Source of the DNA: Dendrophyllia cribrosa
Taxonomy: Eukaryota > Cnidaria > Anthozoa > Scleractinia > Dendrophylliidae
Assembly (NCBI GenBank): GCA_024195265.1
Contig: JAJLRJ010000013.1
Coordinates: forward strand, 15,011,662 to 15,075,661
Reading direction: 5' to 3'
DNA: 64,000 nucleotides
Position 1 is the stretch's first letter, and every line of letters starts with the position of its first letter. Below, one piece after another: positions 24,852 to 34,905 of the stretch. Under the pieces are notes generated by a model. The model had not been told where the DNA came from and made no database searches. It saw only the letters and a program-made list of their open reading frames with translations. A program made the position numbers and the translations under genes.

Positions 24852-26702
24852 CTTTGTTTGCTGGAAAGTCAGTGTCAATCGTGACATTTATCTGAAACCA
24901 AAATGCGTGCGTTATAACGGCTCGGTCTATTTTGAGCTGCTTTACTTCGTTGCATTTGTTTATTTAATGTTTGTAAGATGGAATAATAAATTTTCTGTTT
25001 GTCATAACGTATGATACATTTGTAGGCTCCTAGTAGAAAACTTAGAGAGACTGTTCGTCAAAATTTCGGGCATTTTCTGTTTTAGCCGTCGCACTTTGTG
25101 AATACTCTTCGTAAATGCACACTGATGACACTGTCCCGCCGAAATGGCAAAATGTCGCTTAGCTTTTTTCCACGTTATATCGCCAAATGGCACAAAATAT
25201 ACAACTTAGTTTGATAAAAAGATCCTATAGTACAGAACAAAAATAGTAGTTTGGAGATAAAGCACAGGATTGCAAGGATTGAGGTGGATTACAGTTAAGG
25301 TTGAAACAAAAGTTGCCTTTGTTTACTGGAGAAGCAGTGTCAATCGTGACATTTAACTGAAACCAAAATGCTACGTTATAACTGCTCGGTCTATTTTGAC
25401 CTGCCTTACATCGTTGCATTTGTTTAGTTAATGTTTGTAAGATGGAAAACTAAATTGTCTGTTTGTCATAACTTTGATACATTTGTTGGCTCCTAGAAGA
25501 AACATTACGGAGCCTGTTCGTCAATATTTCGCGCATTTTGAGTTTTAGCCTTCGCACTTCGTAAATACTCTTCGTAAATGCACACTGATGACACTGTCCC
25601 GCCGAAATGGCGAAAGGTCGCTTAGCTTATTTCCACGTTATATCGACAAATGGCACAAAATATACAACTTAGTTGCATACAAAATCCTATAGTGCAGAAC
25701 AAAAGTAATAGGTTGGAGATAAAGCGCAGGAGTGCAAGGATTGAAGTGGATTACAGTTTAGCTTGAAATCAAAGTTGCCTTTGTTTACTGGAGAGGCAGT
25801 GTCAATCGTGACATTTATCTGAAACCAAAATGCGTGCGTTATAACGTCTCACTCTATTTTCAGCTGCTTTACTTCGTTGAATTTGCTTAGTTAATGTCTG
25901 TAAGATGGAAAACTAAATTGTGTTTGTCATAACTTATGAGTCATTTGTTGGCTACTGTGAGAGAAATTACGCAGCCTGTTCGTCAAAATTTCGGGCATTT
26001 TCGGTTTTAGCCGTCGCACTTCGTAAATGCATACTGATGACACTGTCTCGCCGAAATGGCAAAATGTTGCTTAGCTTATTTCCACGTTATATCGCCAAAT
26101 TGCACAAAATATACAACTTAGTTGGATAAAAAGATCCTATAGTACAAACCAAAAGTAGTAGTTTAGAGATAAAGCGCAGGATTGCAAGGATTAAAGTGGA
26201 TTACTGTTTAGCTTGAAATCAAAGTTGCCTTTGTTTACTGGAGAGGCTGTGTCAATCGTGACATTTATCTGAAACGAAAATGCGTGCGTTATAACGGCTC
26301 GGTCTATTTTGAGCTACCTTACTTCGTTGCATTTGTTTAGTTAATGTTTGTGAGATGGAAAAATAAATTGTTTCTTTGTCATAACTTATGAGACATTTGT
26401 TGGCTCCTAGGAGAAAAATTACGGAGCATGTTCGTCAATATTTCGGGCATTTTCGGTTGTAGCCGTCGCACCTCGTGAATACTCTTCGTAAATGCATACC
26501 TGATTACACTGTCCCTCCAAAATAGCAAAATGTCGCTTAGCTTATTTCCACGTTATATCGCCAAATGGCACAAAATATACAACTCAGTTGGATCAAAAGA
26601 TCCTATAGTACAAACCAAAAGAAGTAGTTTGGAGATAAAGCGCAGGATTGCAAGGATTGAAGTGGATTACACTTAAACATGAAATCAAAGTTGCCTTTCT
26701 TT

Positions 26703-26842
26703 GGTAGATTCTGCATGTACCGGATCACATATTACGTGAAACAAAAGGAACAAACAACGACAACGATACAAATGCAAAACAAGACCAAAAATACCTCACA
26801 AACAATAGAAGACCATGGATACATGTACATGCAGAAAGACCT
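26703..26842 (+). repeat. About 140-bp extra block in the 463-bp satellite, copy 2
   Basis: This is near-identical to the block at 24707-24851, with the same borders in the repeat unit, a shorter aca-rich middle and a few substitutions. Confidence 0.75.
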
Positions 26843-27322
26843 CTTTGTTTGCTGGAAAGTCAGTGTCAATCGTGACATTTATCTGAAACCAAAATGCGTG
26901 TGTTATAACGGCTCGGTCTATTTTGGACTGCTTTACTTCGTTGCATTTGTTTAGTTAATGTTTGAAAGATGGAAAAATAAATTGTCTGTTTGTCATAACT
27001 CATACATTTGTTGGCTCCTAGTAGAAAAATTACGGAGACTGCTCGTCAAAATTTCGGGCATTTTCTGTTTTAGCCGTCGCACTTCGTGAATACTCTTCGT
27101 AAATACTCTTCGTAAATGCACACTGATGACACTGTCCCGCCGAAATGGCAAAATGTCGCTTAGCTTTTTTCCACGTTATATCGCCAAATGGCACAAAATA
27201 TATATGCAACTTAGTTGGATAAAAAGATCCTATAGTACAGAACAAAAATAGTAGTTTGGAGATAAAGTACAGGATTGCAAGGATTGAAGTGGATTACAGT
27301 TAAGGTTGAAATAAAAGTTACT

Positions 27323-27470
27323 AGTATAGGGCGTTGGTGATCCGGGATCGCCTTAATTAAGCTGCCAAACGCCCGAGTTACCGGCCCCAGCGGACTCATT
27401 GCATTCGTCCTGGGAGCCGGACGTTTGGCAGCTTAATTAAGGCGATCCCGGATGACCAACGCCCTATACT
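27323..27470. repeat. Terminal palindrome (fold-back) of the outer Polinton
   Basis: The 49-bp arms at 27323-27371 (agtatagggcgttggtgatc...) and 27422-27470 (...gaccaacgccctatact) are inverted copies with about one mismatch. The 50-bp centre is itself partly self-complementary (ccggccccag against ctgggagccgg). A single strand could fold into a long hairpin at the element end. Confidence 0.85.
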
Positions 27471-27547
27471 ACTATTCTGTTTGCATATGCTGATCCGGAA
27501 CGAGATCACCAATTGGAGAACTCCCACCCCTGTATATAACCACCCAC

Positions 27548-30500
27548 ATGGCAATGGCGGCTCAAGGTCTTGACTTCAATCCAAGGAACCAAGGCTACTT
27601 CGGCAAATGGTTGCATGGCTACAAGATGAACGTCCCTGATGACTACCAAATCAAGGACCTTAATGCTTTTTTCATAGCCAATAGGGCGCGAAGCAACAGA
27701 GCTTGGCGGAGTGAAGGTCACTTTGTCATTCGATGTTCATTTTTCAAAGGAAGGCGATGACAATCGAGAAATGGATCACTTCTTTTGGAACGCCAACCAA
27801 CTGATAGTAACACATCTCTATCAGCTGCGAGAGGGTGACATCCTGAAAGGCATTGTGAATGGCTTTAAGGAAGAGATTGCCAGATGGCAGCACATGGGTT
27901 CTGGCTGGGTGATTGAGAAAATCAACACTGTCTACCTTGAGTTTGGGTTGTACCAACCATTACGAGGTGGCACATTTATCCCAACCCCATCAAAACTCAG
28001 GTCAAAGCAGGCTATCATCGATGTGAAGAACAATGACAACCAGTGTCTCCGCTGGGCACTGCGATCGGCATTGTTCCCTGTAAATGTTAACACAAACAGA
28101 ACAGGTAGTTATCCCGTTGATGATGGTCTAGACTTCACTGGAATCGATTTTCCAACACCATTGAGCCAGATATCTAAGGTTGAGAGTCAAAACAACCTTC
28201 CAATCAACATTTATGGATACCAGAACAACAAGGTGGTTGTAATCAGAGTCAGTGAGCTTGAGGACCCCAATCTGCGAAGGATCAATCTGATGATGCTCAC
28301 AGATATGCACACCTCGCATTACTGCTACATCAAGAGCATGAGCAGGCTCCTACACAGTGAGTACAACGTAGGGCGTCGTATACACTGTGACAGGTGCCTC
28401 CAAGCATTTTCTTCAGAACGGGTTCTCACTGACCATCTCTTCTACTGCAGGGGAGTCAAAGGCAGGCCGGTACGAGCTGAAATGCCAAAAGAAGGCGAAA
28501 ACTTCCTTCACCTCGAGAACTTACAGAACCAGATGAAGAAGCCTTGGGTTATCTATGCCGACTTCGAAAGCATAGTCGAAAAAGTCCACGGTTGCACACC
28601 AGACCCATCACAGAGCAGTACCACTGAAACATCCGTACATAAACCCTGCGGGTTCTGCATGTTAGCCGTTCGCTCTGATGGAGAGACAAAGGGTCCTTAC
28701 CTATACAGAGGAGAGGACTCGGTGTCACTCTTTCTTAACAGCTTACAGCAGCTGGAAGGAGAGATCAGAGACGAGCTGCAACGCAAGGAACCACTCTCCA
28801 TGACAAGAGCGATCTGGGCAGATTTCAACCGTGCAACAGATTGCCGCATCTGTGACAAGTCTCTCATCAAGGAGAACCACAGAACCGGAGAACACGCGGG
28901 CTTCGTTCATCGGCACACCAACAAATGCTACCAAAAGGCATTCAAAATTTACATCAAGGGCGAGGATGGCGAATTGGAAGAGTTCCCATTTGTCGGACCA
29001 AGAAACCAAAGGCAGGCCCCCACTGAGAATTTATTCGAGCAGACCGATTGCCTCTTCTGTGGAGAGCCCCTTATCCAAGGCTCTGTTCGAGACGCAGTCA
29101 GAGATCATTGCCACATCACAGGAAAGTGCCGGGGTGCGGCTCACAGTGCTTGCAACATCAACTATTTCCGCACCAACCCGAAAACGGAAATAATTCCAGT
29201 AATCTTTCAAAACTTGAAGGGTTACGATGCGCACCACATCATGAGTGGTATTGCAGAAGTGCATTCTGATTTGAAATGCATCCCAAACAACATGGAGAAG
29301 TACATATCATTCTCTCTTGGCAAGCTAAGGTTCATTGACAGCTTGCAGTTCATGCAGTCAAGCCTAAGCGCCCTGGTTGAAGCAAACAAGCCAGAGTCCT
29401 TTACAATCACGGCAGACTACGAGAAGAACCCTTTCAAATGCAATCTTATTTTACAAAAAGGTGTCTACCCATATGAGTTCATGGACTCATGGACCCGCTT
29501 CGATGAGACAACACTACTACCGAAGGATGCCTTCTACAGTGAGCTCAAGAAGGAAGGCATCTCCGATAAAGACTACGCCCACGCGCAAAAAGTGTGGGAG
29601 ACATTCGGATGTAAGACACTCGGAGATTACCATGATCTCTACCTAGTGACGGATGTGCTTCTTCTCGCTGATGTTTTCGAGAACTTCCGAAAAACATGTC
29701 TGAACCACTACAAGCTTGACCCGGCACACTACTATACAAGCCCGGGCCTTTCCTGGGACGCCCTTCTCAAGTATACGGGCGTTAACCTGGAACTGCTTAC
29801 AGACGTCAACATGCACCTCTTTGTTGAAAGAGGCTTGCGAGGTGGTATATCCATGGAGAGCAGGCGCCACTGCAAGGCCAACAATAAATATCTTCGCGAC
29901 TACAACACCAACGAAGAGCCAAGCTACATCATGTACTACGACGCAAACAATCTCTACGGCTGGGCTATGAGTCAGCCTCTCCCAGTTGGCAAGTTCGCAT
30001 GGTGCCCTGTCTTTCCAACACTTCACCAGATCAGGAAGTGGAGGTCAAACAGAAAGATCGGTTACATCCTCGAGGTTGATCTTGAGTACCCAGAGGAGCT
30101 GCACGACGAGCACAACGCTTATCCTCTAGCACCAGAAAAGCAGGTCGTCCCAAAGGAATGGATGTCACCCTATCAAAGGGCATTGGTAGAGGGGCAGCCA
30201 GAGGACTAGACACAGAAGCTGTTCCTTACTCTACACGATAAATCCCGGTACGTGTTGCATTACAGGGCCCTCCAGCAGTACCTGGATCTTGGAATGAAGT
30301 TGAGGAAAATCCACAAAATCCTCAAGTTCGAGCAGAGGGCGTGGATGGAGCCATACATCTCCCTGAACACCGAGCTCAGGAAGAAGGCTACTTCCGACTT
30401 CGAGAAGAACTTCTTCAAGTTTATGAACAACTCCGTCTTCGGTAAGACAATGGAGAACCTCAGAAATCGAATCGACATGAAGCTTGTCAGGCCGCACGAG

Positions 30501-31199
30501 CAAGATAAGATGAGAAAGCTTATCGCAAGCCCACTGTTTACTAGAGCAGCGGTCTTTGGAAGCAACCTAGCGGGGATCCAGATGCAGAGGGATAAAATCC
30601 TCTTCAACCGACCAGTCTACACAGGCATGTGCATCCTTGATCTCTCCAAAACACTTATGTACGACTTCTACTACAACCATCTCAAGCTGAAGTACGGTCC
30701 GCGAGTAGACCTACTCTACACAGACACAGACTCCCTACTCCTCGAGATCAATACGGAGGATGTCTACAAAGACATGGAGAACCTTCGGGACGAACTCTAC
30801 GACACAAGTGACTATCCCAAGGACCATCCACTCCACAGCCAGCTTAACAAGAAGGTCATCGGCAAGATGAAGGACGAGTGCGCGGGTAAGCCGATCTCGG
30901 AGGCTGTGTGTCTTCGCTCGAAGATGTACTCCATCCTTGTGGATGACGCTAAAAACATCAAGAAAGCAAAGGGCACCACCAAGGTTGTTACAAAGAAAGA
31001 GATCACCAGCCATAACTACAAGGACGCCCTCTTCGACCGGCGAACCTTCAAGCACGGGATGGACAGGATTCGAAGCAAAGGCCACCAGATCTTCGGCGAG
31101 CATCTAACCAAGACAACACTTTCCCCCTTTGACTCCAAGCGCTGGATCAAGGATGATGGTGTCCACACGCTGGCATACGGACACAAAGACACGCGCTAG
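27548..31199 (+). pseudogene. Protein-primed family B DNA polymerase of the outer Polinton, broken by a frame change and an in-frame stop
   Basis: This enzyme would replicate the element from a protein primer bound at its ends. In order it has an N-terminal domain, a C2HC finger (CDRC...C), exonuclease motif I (YADFES), an HNH/EndoVII-like block (CLFC...DHCHITGKCRGAAH), Exo II (NLKGYDAH), Exo III (LVTDVLLLADVF), Pol motif A (DANNLYGWAM), motif B (MNNSVFGKTMEN) and motif C (YTDTDS), about 1217 codons in all. The first ATG (27548, after tgtatataaccaccc) is in a different frame from the body, which is open from about 27678, so there is a frame break near 27675-27760. A TAG at 30207-30209 interrupts the body between motifs A and B; the same frame continues to 31199. 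All catalytic aspartates are present, but the gene as read cannot make the full protein. Confidence 0.9.
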
Positions 31200-31200
31200 A

Positions 31201-32185
31201 GACCAGATGGTGGTAACTGAGTGCCAGGCGGCACAACCATCAACTCCTCACGAACAAACCCTCTCTTGGGCCCATCGTAAAGGTAGTACACCACGGGCTC
31301 ATTCGGCTTGGTGACAACTCTCTCAATGTTATAGACCTTCAAAGACTAGATGGGATCAGTAGCACGCCTCCCGCTCCCTTCCAGCTCGCCGGGGTAGTAC
31401 AAATATCTCACACTCACCCGGGGAGGGAGCTTCTTCTCATAGACCTCAACAGGCCTAGCATATGGTGTCGCAGGTTTGGCTGATACTGCTTTCTCTTTGA
31501 TCGCATCCTTTGGCTTCTTGCCAGTCAATCTTGTCACTTCATTGTTCAAGGCCGAGACAACATCTGGCAATCTTTTAACCCATGCAGTAGACCGGCCAGA
31601 GGGCATATTCATTTCAACGGCATACTGGTAGCCAAACAGCCTTTCAGCCAGGGTGCGATTGAATCTTTCAACTATCGCTTGGTCTCTGTGGATGTCAACC
31701 CGCCCTCGACGAATGGCCGTTTTGTTATCCTCCATGGCCTTAGTCACAGCTCCCATAAACTCTTTTCCAGGGTCAACTTGCAAGAGTTGAGGCCACTTTA
31801 AAGGCCCCTTCCTATAAATCTTCTGAAATGCCCTTGAGACTTCTTCAGACTCTTTCGAAGTTAAGGGCTCCGCAGCTTTATATCGGCTAGCCACATCCAC
31901 AAGGGTTAATGCGTATTTGTAGACCTTTCTGTCTTTTGGGAGCTTGTCGTGGGGTAGGAAGAGAAGATCTGCTTGATGCACCGCATTGGGTGAGGAGACA
32001 TCAAACTTGGGCCGAGGGATATGGCGTGGCGCTGGGAGATATATTTGCCAAAGGGCTTGTTTGACCAGCCATTTTTTTGTCGTCTCTTCAGAGACCTTGG
32101 CTGCTGCAGCTAGCTTTTTGACAGCGGCAAGACCTTTCCAGTAGCTTTTCGGGCTGTAATAGATCTTAGAGAGTTTGGCCTCCAT
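31201..32185 (-). pseudogene. Retrovirus-like (rve) integrase of the outer Polinton, C-terminal tail broken
   Basis: The integrase joins the element ends to target DNA. The main frame, 32185 to 31346 (279 aa), has an N-terminal helical region and the DDE core: Asp in HQADLLFL, Asp in QVDPGKEF, Glu in AIVERFNRTL. The start ATG follows aatatat directly. A TAG at about 31346 ends the frame. The expected tail (a VYNIERVVTKP... segment) is still readable downstream, with a further frame change, down to about 31201, so one stop and one frameshift affect the C-terminus. The catalytic core is intact. Unlike the inner element's integrase, I see no chromodomain. It converges with PolB, the two ends lying only about 2 bp apart. 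Confidence 0.85.
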
Positions 32186-32220
32186 ATATATTATGCATTG
32201 AAATAAAGCTCATTTGCTTC

Positions 32221-32460
32221 CTACAGCAGTTCAAAGAGATAGTAACAGAAAGCTCCATCTTTTTGTATAGCTTTAAAAGCGTTCTGTTTTTCCCATTCAT
32301 TTGCGTTTTTGCCGTTTTCAATCCTTTCAAGATAGAACTCAATTTCTTTTCCGCTTTCTTTGTCTGTATTGAGAAAAACGTGTAAGTACAGCTTGTTTTG
32401 ACTTTTCTCATCCAGCTGCGGGGAATAGGCTTCTTTTAATGCACCTCTTAGGGAATCCAT
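32221..32460 (-). CDS. Small conserved-type Polinton protein, 79 aa, function unknown
   Basis: I do not recognise a domain. The 79-residue product is acidic and basic mixed, with SPQLDEKSQNKLYLHVFLNT, then an EKQNAFKAIQKDGAFCYYLF-type end, and no membrane segment. The ATG at 32460 is preceded on the minus strand by tatatataccacc, the motif found before most genes of this element, which decides the start. It lies between the integrase and a small membrane protein gene on the same strand. Confidence 0.6.
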   Translation of the reverse strand: MDSLRGALKEAYSPQLDEKSQNKLYLHVFLNTDKESGKEIEFYLERIENGKNANEWEKQNAFKAIQKDGAFCYYLFELL

Positions 32461-32479
32461 GGTGGTATATATATGATTT

Positions 32480-32917
32480 TTAAAGAAAGCGATAGGCCAC
32501 ATACCCACCCGCAAGCAGGGTGCCTCCAATGAACGCAAGTTCACCATTCTGTTGTTGTGGGCTGGGCTTGTAGAAGTCCGAGAACTGAGGCTCTTTGTAG
32601 TCTTTGATCTGTTTTTCTGGTTGTGTTTGGTGCATCTGGTTATACAAGACCAGGGCTTGATCGGTGGTTTGGAAGTTTTTGCTAGCTTGGTGTTTAATCC
32701 GATCGTTTGTTGCAATCCAGTCGAGGAGCTTGGTGCGGTCCTTCTGGTATTTAGCGTAAGCCGCTTGGTATTGTTCCAGGGCTTTGTCGTGACGGATTTT
32801 CTCAGCCATTGCTGCCTTTCCGCTATCACCAGACAGATATTTCGCGAGATAGTTGCCGCCCGTGAAAGCGGCCGCATTAAGAACAGCGCCAAGGGCCATT
32901 ATTGCAATCGAGGCCAT
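32480..32917 (-). CDS. Small membrane-associated Polinton protein (MASIAIMALGA... family), 145 aa
   Basis: The N-terminus is hydrophobic (MASIAIMALGAVLNAAAFTG). A long charged helix of about 80 residues rich in Lys, Gln and Asp follows, and a second hydrophobic segment sits at the end (GELAFIGGTLLAGGYVAYRF). That layout suggests a protein anchored at both ends, possibly an inner virion membrane or core component. I recall near relatives in other cnidarian Polintons; their function is unknown to me. The start at 32917 is preferred over in-frame codons further upstream because it follows tatatatacaccaccaca directly. Confidence 0.72.
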   Translation of the reverse strand: MASIAIMALGAVLNAAAFTGGNYLAKYLSGDSGKAAMAEKIRHDKALEQYQAAYAKYQKDRTKLLDWIATNDRIKHQASKNFQTTDQALVLYNQMHQTQPEKQIKDYKEPQFSDFYKPSPQQQNGELAFIGGTLLAGGYVAYRFL

Positions 32918-32940
32918 TGTGGTGGTGTATATATATGGTT

Positions 32941-33162
32941 TTACATGTTGTCTGGGAGGATTTTTTGATCCTCGAGATATTTCTTCAGCGCGATGCTGCC
33001 AGCCATGACGGCTGTGAACTTGACGTAGTTCATCAAGCTTGCACTGGGGTCGGCAGTGAAGTTTTCTTTGATGGTTTTTTTCCCAACCCAACCAATACCG
33101 GCGACAAGGCCAGTGATTGTTGCGGCGTCGAGGATAGACTTCACAAGCTTGTTGTCAGACAT
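32941..33162 (-). CDS. Small two-segment membrane protein, 73 aa
   Basis: The 73-residue product begins MSDNKLVKSILDAATITGLV with a hydrophobic, glycine-containing segment (ITGLVAGIGWVG). A second hydrophobic helix follows (YVKFTAVMAGSIAL), and the tail is charged (KKYLEDQKILPDN). It belongs to a small protein type I associate with this Polinton lineage; no enzymatic motif is visible. It may be a virion membrane or scaffold component. It is intact and on the same strand as its neighbours. Confidence 0.7.
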   Translation of the reverse strand: MSDNKLVKSILDAATITGLVAGIGWVGKKTIKENFTADPSASLMNYVKFTAVMAGSIALKKYLEDQKILPDNM

Positions 33163-33482
33163 GGTTTGTGTGCAGTATACATATGTGTTTGTTTTTTATT
33201 CCATTTTTATAATTCCTTGTCTTACCGGAATTCGAGATGGGGGTGGTGCAGCGGGTGTTGCTGGTGGTGTGTTTGGTGGTGTTGCTGGTGTGTTTGGTTT
33301 GCGTCCAAGCTTTTGCATTATGGCTTCGCGTTGGTAGTACACACCCGCAGCAGAGACAATCAACCCTCCAAACACTAGAATATAAAAGATTGCGTTGCTT
33401 TTGGCGTCACTTGTTGCGTCACCGGTGTCACTTGTTGAGGGCTGGTTTGCAGCACTGGTGCCACTTGTTGATGGTTGGTTTC

Positions 33483-33642
33483 CAGGCTTTTGTGCTTCAG
33501 CCTTTTTCTTTGCTTCACGGGCCAGGCGGTTGCGTTCTACTAGCGCCTTGCCAGAAGCAACGCGGCCGGGGTTCTTTTCTTTTGCAGGCTTTGTTTTCGG
33601 GGTCTCAGATGTAACACGGACAGGGGTTTGGGTTGGAGTTGG
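33483..33642 (-). repeat. Internal duplication, copy 1 (160 bp)
   Basis: Compared with 33671-33830, both begin caggcttttgtgcttcagcc and end ggtttgggttggagttgg or close variants, with only a handful of substitutions and an indel-free alignment as far as I can follow by eye. Confidence 0.8.
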
Positions 33643-33670
33643 TTTACAGAACTGGACTGTGTTGAGGGTG

Positions 33671-33830
33671 CAGGCTTTTGTGCTTCAGCCTTTTTCTTTG
33701 CTTCACGGGCCAGGCGGTTGCGTTCTGCTAGCCTTTTACAAGAAGCAACGCGGCCGGGGTTCTTTTCTGTTGCAGGCTTTGTTTTCGGGGTCTCAGAGGT
33801 AACACGTACAGGTGTTTGGGTTGGAGTTGG
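33671..33830 (-). repeat. Internal duplication, copy 2 (160 bp)
   Basis: This is the partner of 33483-33642, offset by 188 bp. It lies in the N-terminal half of the disrupted membrane-protein gene and carries the first copy of the NPGRVA motif. Confidence 0.8.
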
Positions 33831-33872
33831 AGTTTGAGTTTCTTCAGGGGTCGCCTCGAGTGGTGTGGCCAT

Positions 33873-33889
33873 AGTGGTATATATATGTA
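33873..33889 (-). promoter_or_regulatory. TATA-type motif abutting the start codon (recurrent in the outer element)
   Basis: On the minus strand the sequence tacatatatataccact leads straight into ATG. Close copies precede other outer-element starts: 32461-32475, 32918-32937, near 34887, 35685-35700 and 55005-55016 (minus), and 27534-27547 and near 55036 and 59095 (plus). The consensus is TATATATACCAC with ATG 0-10 bp downstream. Such a position is too close for a normal TATA box with a leader, so it resembles a virus-type late promoter or initiator. Confidence 0.55.
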
Positions 33890-33921
33890 ATTTTTATTTT
33901 TTTGTAAAATTTAAAAAGTGT

Positions 33922-34016
33922 GCTGCCAGGTTCCTGCCAGGTTCCTGCTAGGTTCCTGCCAGGTTCCTGCTAGGTTCCTGCCAGGTTCCTTCAAGGTTGC
34001 TGCGAGGTTGCTGCCA
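33922..34016. repeat. 11-bp minisatellite, about 8 copies
   Basis: Unit gccaggttcct with variants (gctaggttcct, gcgaggttgct) repeats head to tail. The array overlaps the 3' end and stop region of the minus-strand gene at 33991-34617, so its C-terminus (NLAATSQQP) is encoded within the repeat and may vary between copies. Confidence 0.8.
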
Positions 34017-34617
34017 GATTAACACCAACTTCATCAAAGCCCTCAAGTGGATAGCCTTCACTGTCTCTGCTTGGATGTGTGGGTTGGGGTTGGGGTTCCA
34101 ATTCTATCAAATCAGGCTTGTGATCAGACTCTCGTTCAAACTCGATGTATTTTGTCGTGATGAGAGAATAATTGGCAAGCGCCAGCCATCGTCCGCATCG
34201 CATGGCAAGAGCCCCAGCAAGATTTGACAGCTCCTGGTTGATGATGTAGTCGTTCTTGAGTTCTTGCTGCAACTCCTTGACATTCTTAACCGGGAGCACC
34301 ATGCCAGCGCTTTTGGACATGAGCATGATAATGGAATCAACTAGGGATTCGGATGTCTTGTTGCCGACGTAGGCCTCGTACCTTTTGCAGTACTTGTCAA
34401 CGTCCTTGTCTGACAACCGCTTGACATGATCGTGTGTGAGCTGCACGCCGATAGCTTCTTTGGCCTTGCCAGTTGAAACAAGGATTGCCAGCTTCTCACG
34501 TTTGGCAGGAATGCCATTGTCACCAACTATCCCTGTGGGAGGTGTGGTATCAGGGGTGGCCTCCAGCATCAGCAATACTTCATTCAAAGCGGTCTGGTCT
34601 TCAGCTGCTTGTGCCAT
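33991..34617 (-). CDS. Conserved Polinton protein of unknown function, 208 aa
   Basis: The product has a Pro/Thr linker near residues 20-35 and a central conserved-looking block (TGKAKEAIGVQLTHDHVKRL, then DVDKYCKRYEAYVG). Helical segments follow, including a LAGALAMRCGRWLALANYSL stretch, and the tail is acidic and proline-rich. I recall close relatives in cnidarian Polintons beside the packaging ATPase but know no function; it may be structural or scaffold. The ATG at 34617 (MAQAAEDQ) is chosen because it follows acatgtatacccctt; an in-frame ATG two codons upstream also exists. The 3' end lies in a minisatellite. Confidence 0.68.
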   Translation of the reverse strand: MAQAAEDQTALNEVLLMLEATPDTTPPTGIVGDNGIPAKREKLAILVSTGKAKEAIGVQLTHDHVKRLSDKDVDKYCKRYEAYVGNKTSESLVDSIIMLMSKSAGMVLPVKNVKELQQELKNDYIINQELSNLAGALAMRCGRWLALANYSLITTKYIEFERESDHKPDLIELEPQPQPTHPSRDSEGYPLEGFDEVGVNLAATSQQP

Positions 34618-34640
34618 CAGCAAGGGGTATACATGTTTTT

Positions 34641-34886
34641 TTATTTTTCGATAATTCTATTGATGTCGGGCAAAAGGGTTTCAAGCTCTCGTATAAGCCC
34701 CGCCATGGTGTCTGGCATAGAATTCAACCGCAATGGATATCTGTTGAAAAGCATGAGGCGCAGATCTTCCTCACCAGCGGCTTTGATAATTTTGTTTTGC
34801 GCATCAAGTGTGTGTTTGCGCAATTCATCCAAACGCTGTGAAAGCACAGTGAGCTTGTGTAGGTTGGTTGGCGTATTCATGGTCAT
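34641..34886 (-). CDS. Small helical protein, 81 aa, function unknown
   Basis: The 81-residue product is predicted almost entirely helical, with leucine and charged residues in heptad-like spacing (LTVLSQRLDELRKHTLDAQN near the start, then ...IRELETLLPDINRIIEK). It has no membrane segment or known motif. Two in-frame ATGs (34886 and 34880) follow aaatatatac. It sits between the packaging ATPase and a 208-aa conserved protein, all on the minus strand, so it is probably a small virion or assembly factor. Confidence 0.6.
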   Translation of the reverse strand: MTMNTPTNLHKLTVLSQRLDELRKHTLDAQNKIIKAAGEEDLRLMLFNRYPLRLNSMPDTMAGLIRELETLLPDINRIIEK

Positions 34887-34905
34887 GTATATATTTGTGT
34901 ATTAT

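Larger units (their letters stand above)
21014..27322. repeat. Second tandem satellite, unit about 463 bp, about 13-14 copies
   Basis: The landmark gtcaatcgtgacatttatct (with variants) recurs at roughly 21041, 21483, 21949, 22400, 22866, 23328, 23792, 24258, 24872, 25339, 25800, 26249 and 26865. Spacing is 442-467 bp, with two larger steps of about 614-616 bp. Other shared blocks are tttcgggcattttcggtttt and ggcacaaaatatacaactta. Copies differ by scattered substitutions and small indels, so the array looks older than the 137-bp higher-order array. Short open frames recurring on the minus strand are by-products of the repeat. Confidence 0.92.
33196..33872 (-). pseudogene. Single-pass membrane protein with NPGRVA basic motif, disrupted by an internal 160-bp duplication and frame change
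   Basis: The frame from the ATG at 33872 (preceded by tatatataccact) encodes a Thr/Pro-rich start, then a basic KNPGRVASCKRLAERNRLAR motif, and ends at 33540. A second frame carries the same basic motif again (KNPGRVASGKALVERNRLAR), a linker rich in Ser and Thr, one transmembrane segment (AIFYILVFGGLIVSAAGVYY) and a Pro-rich tail, and stops at 33196-33198. A 160-bp segment has been duplicated (33483-33642 and 33671-33830); its 188-bp offset is not a multiple of three, which throws the second half out of frame. The ancestral protein was probably a basic, membrane-anchored virion or core protein; function is inferred only. Confidence 0.65.

Noticed and set aside
21538..27245. Recurrent minus-strand frames (MPxGDITWKxAKRxFAISAGxC type) in the second satellite
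   Set aside because: They follow the repeat, with stops and frame changes between units, and match no known domain.
30207..30209. Programmed stop-codon readthrough in the outer PolB
   Set aside because: The element has several other breaks and there is no readthrough context I can recognise; decay is simpler.
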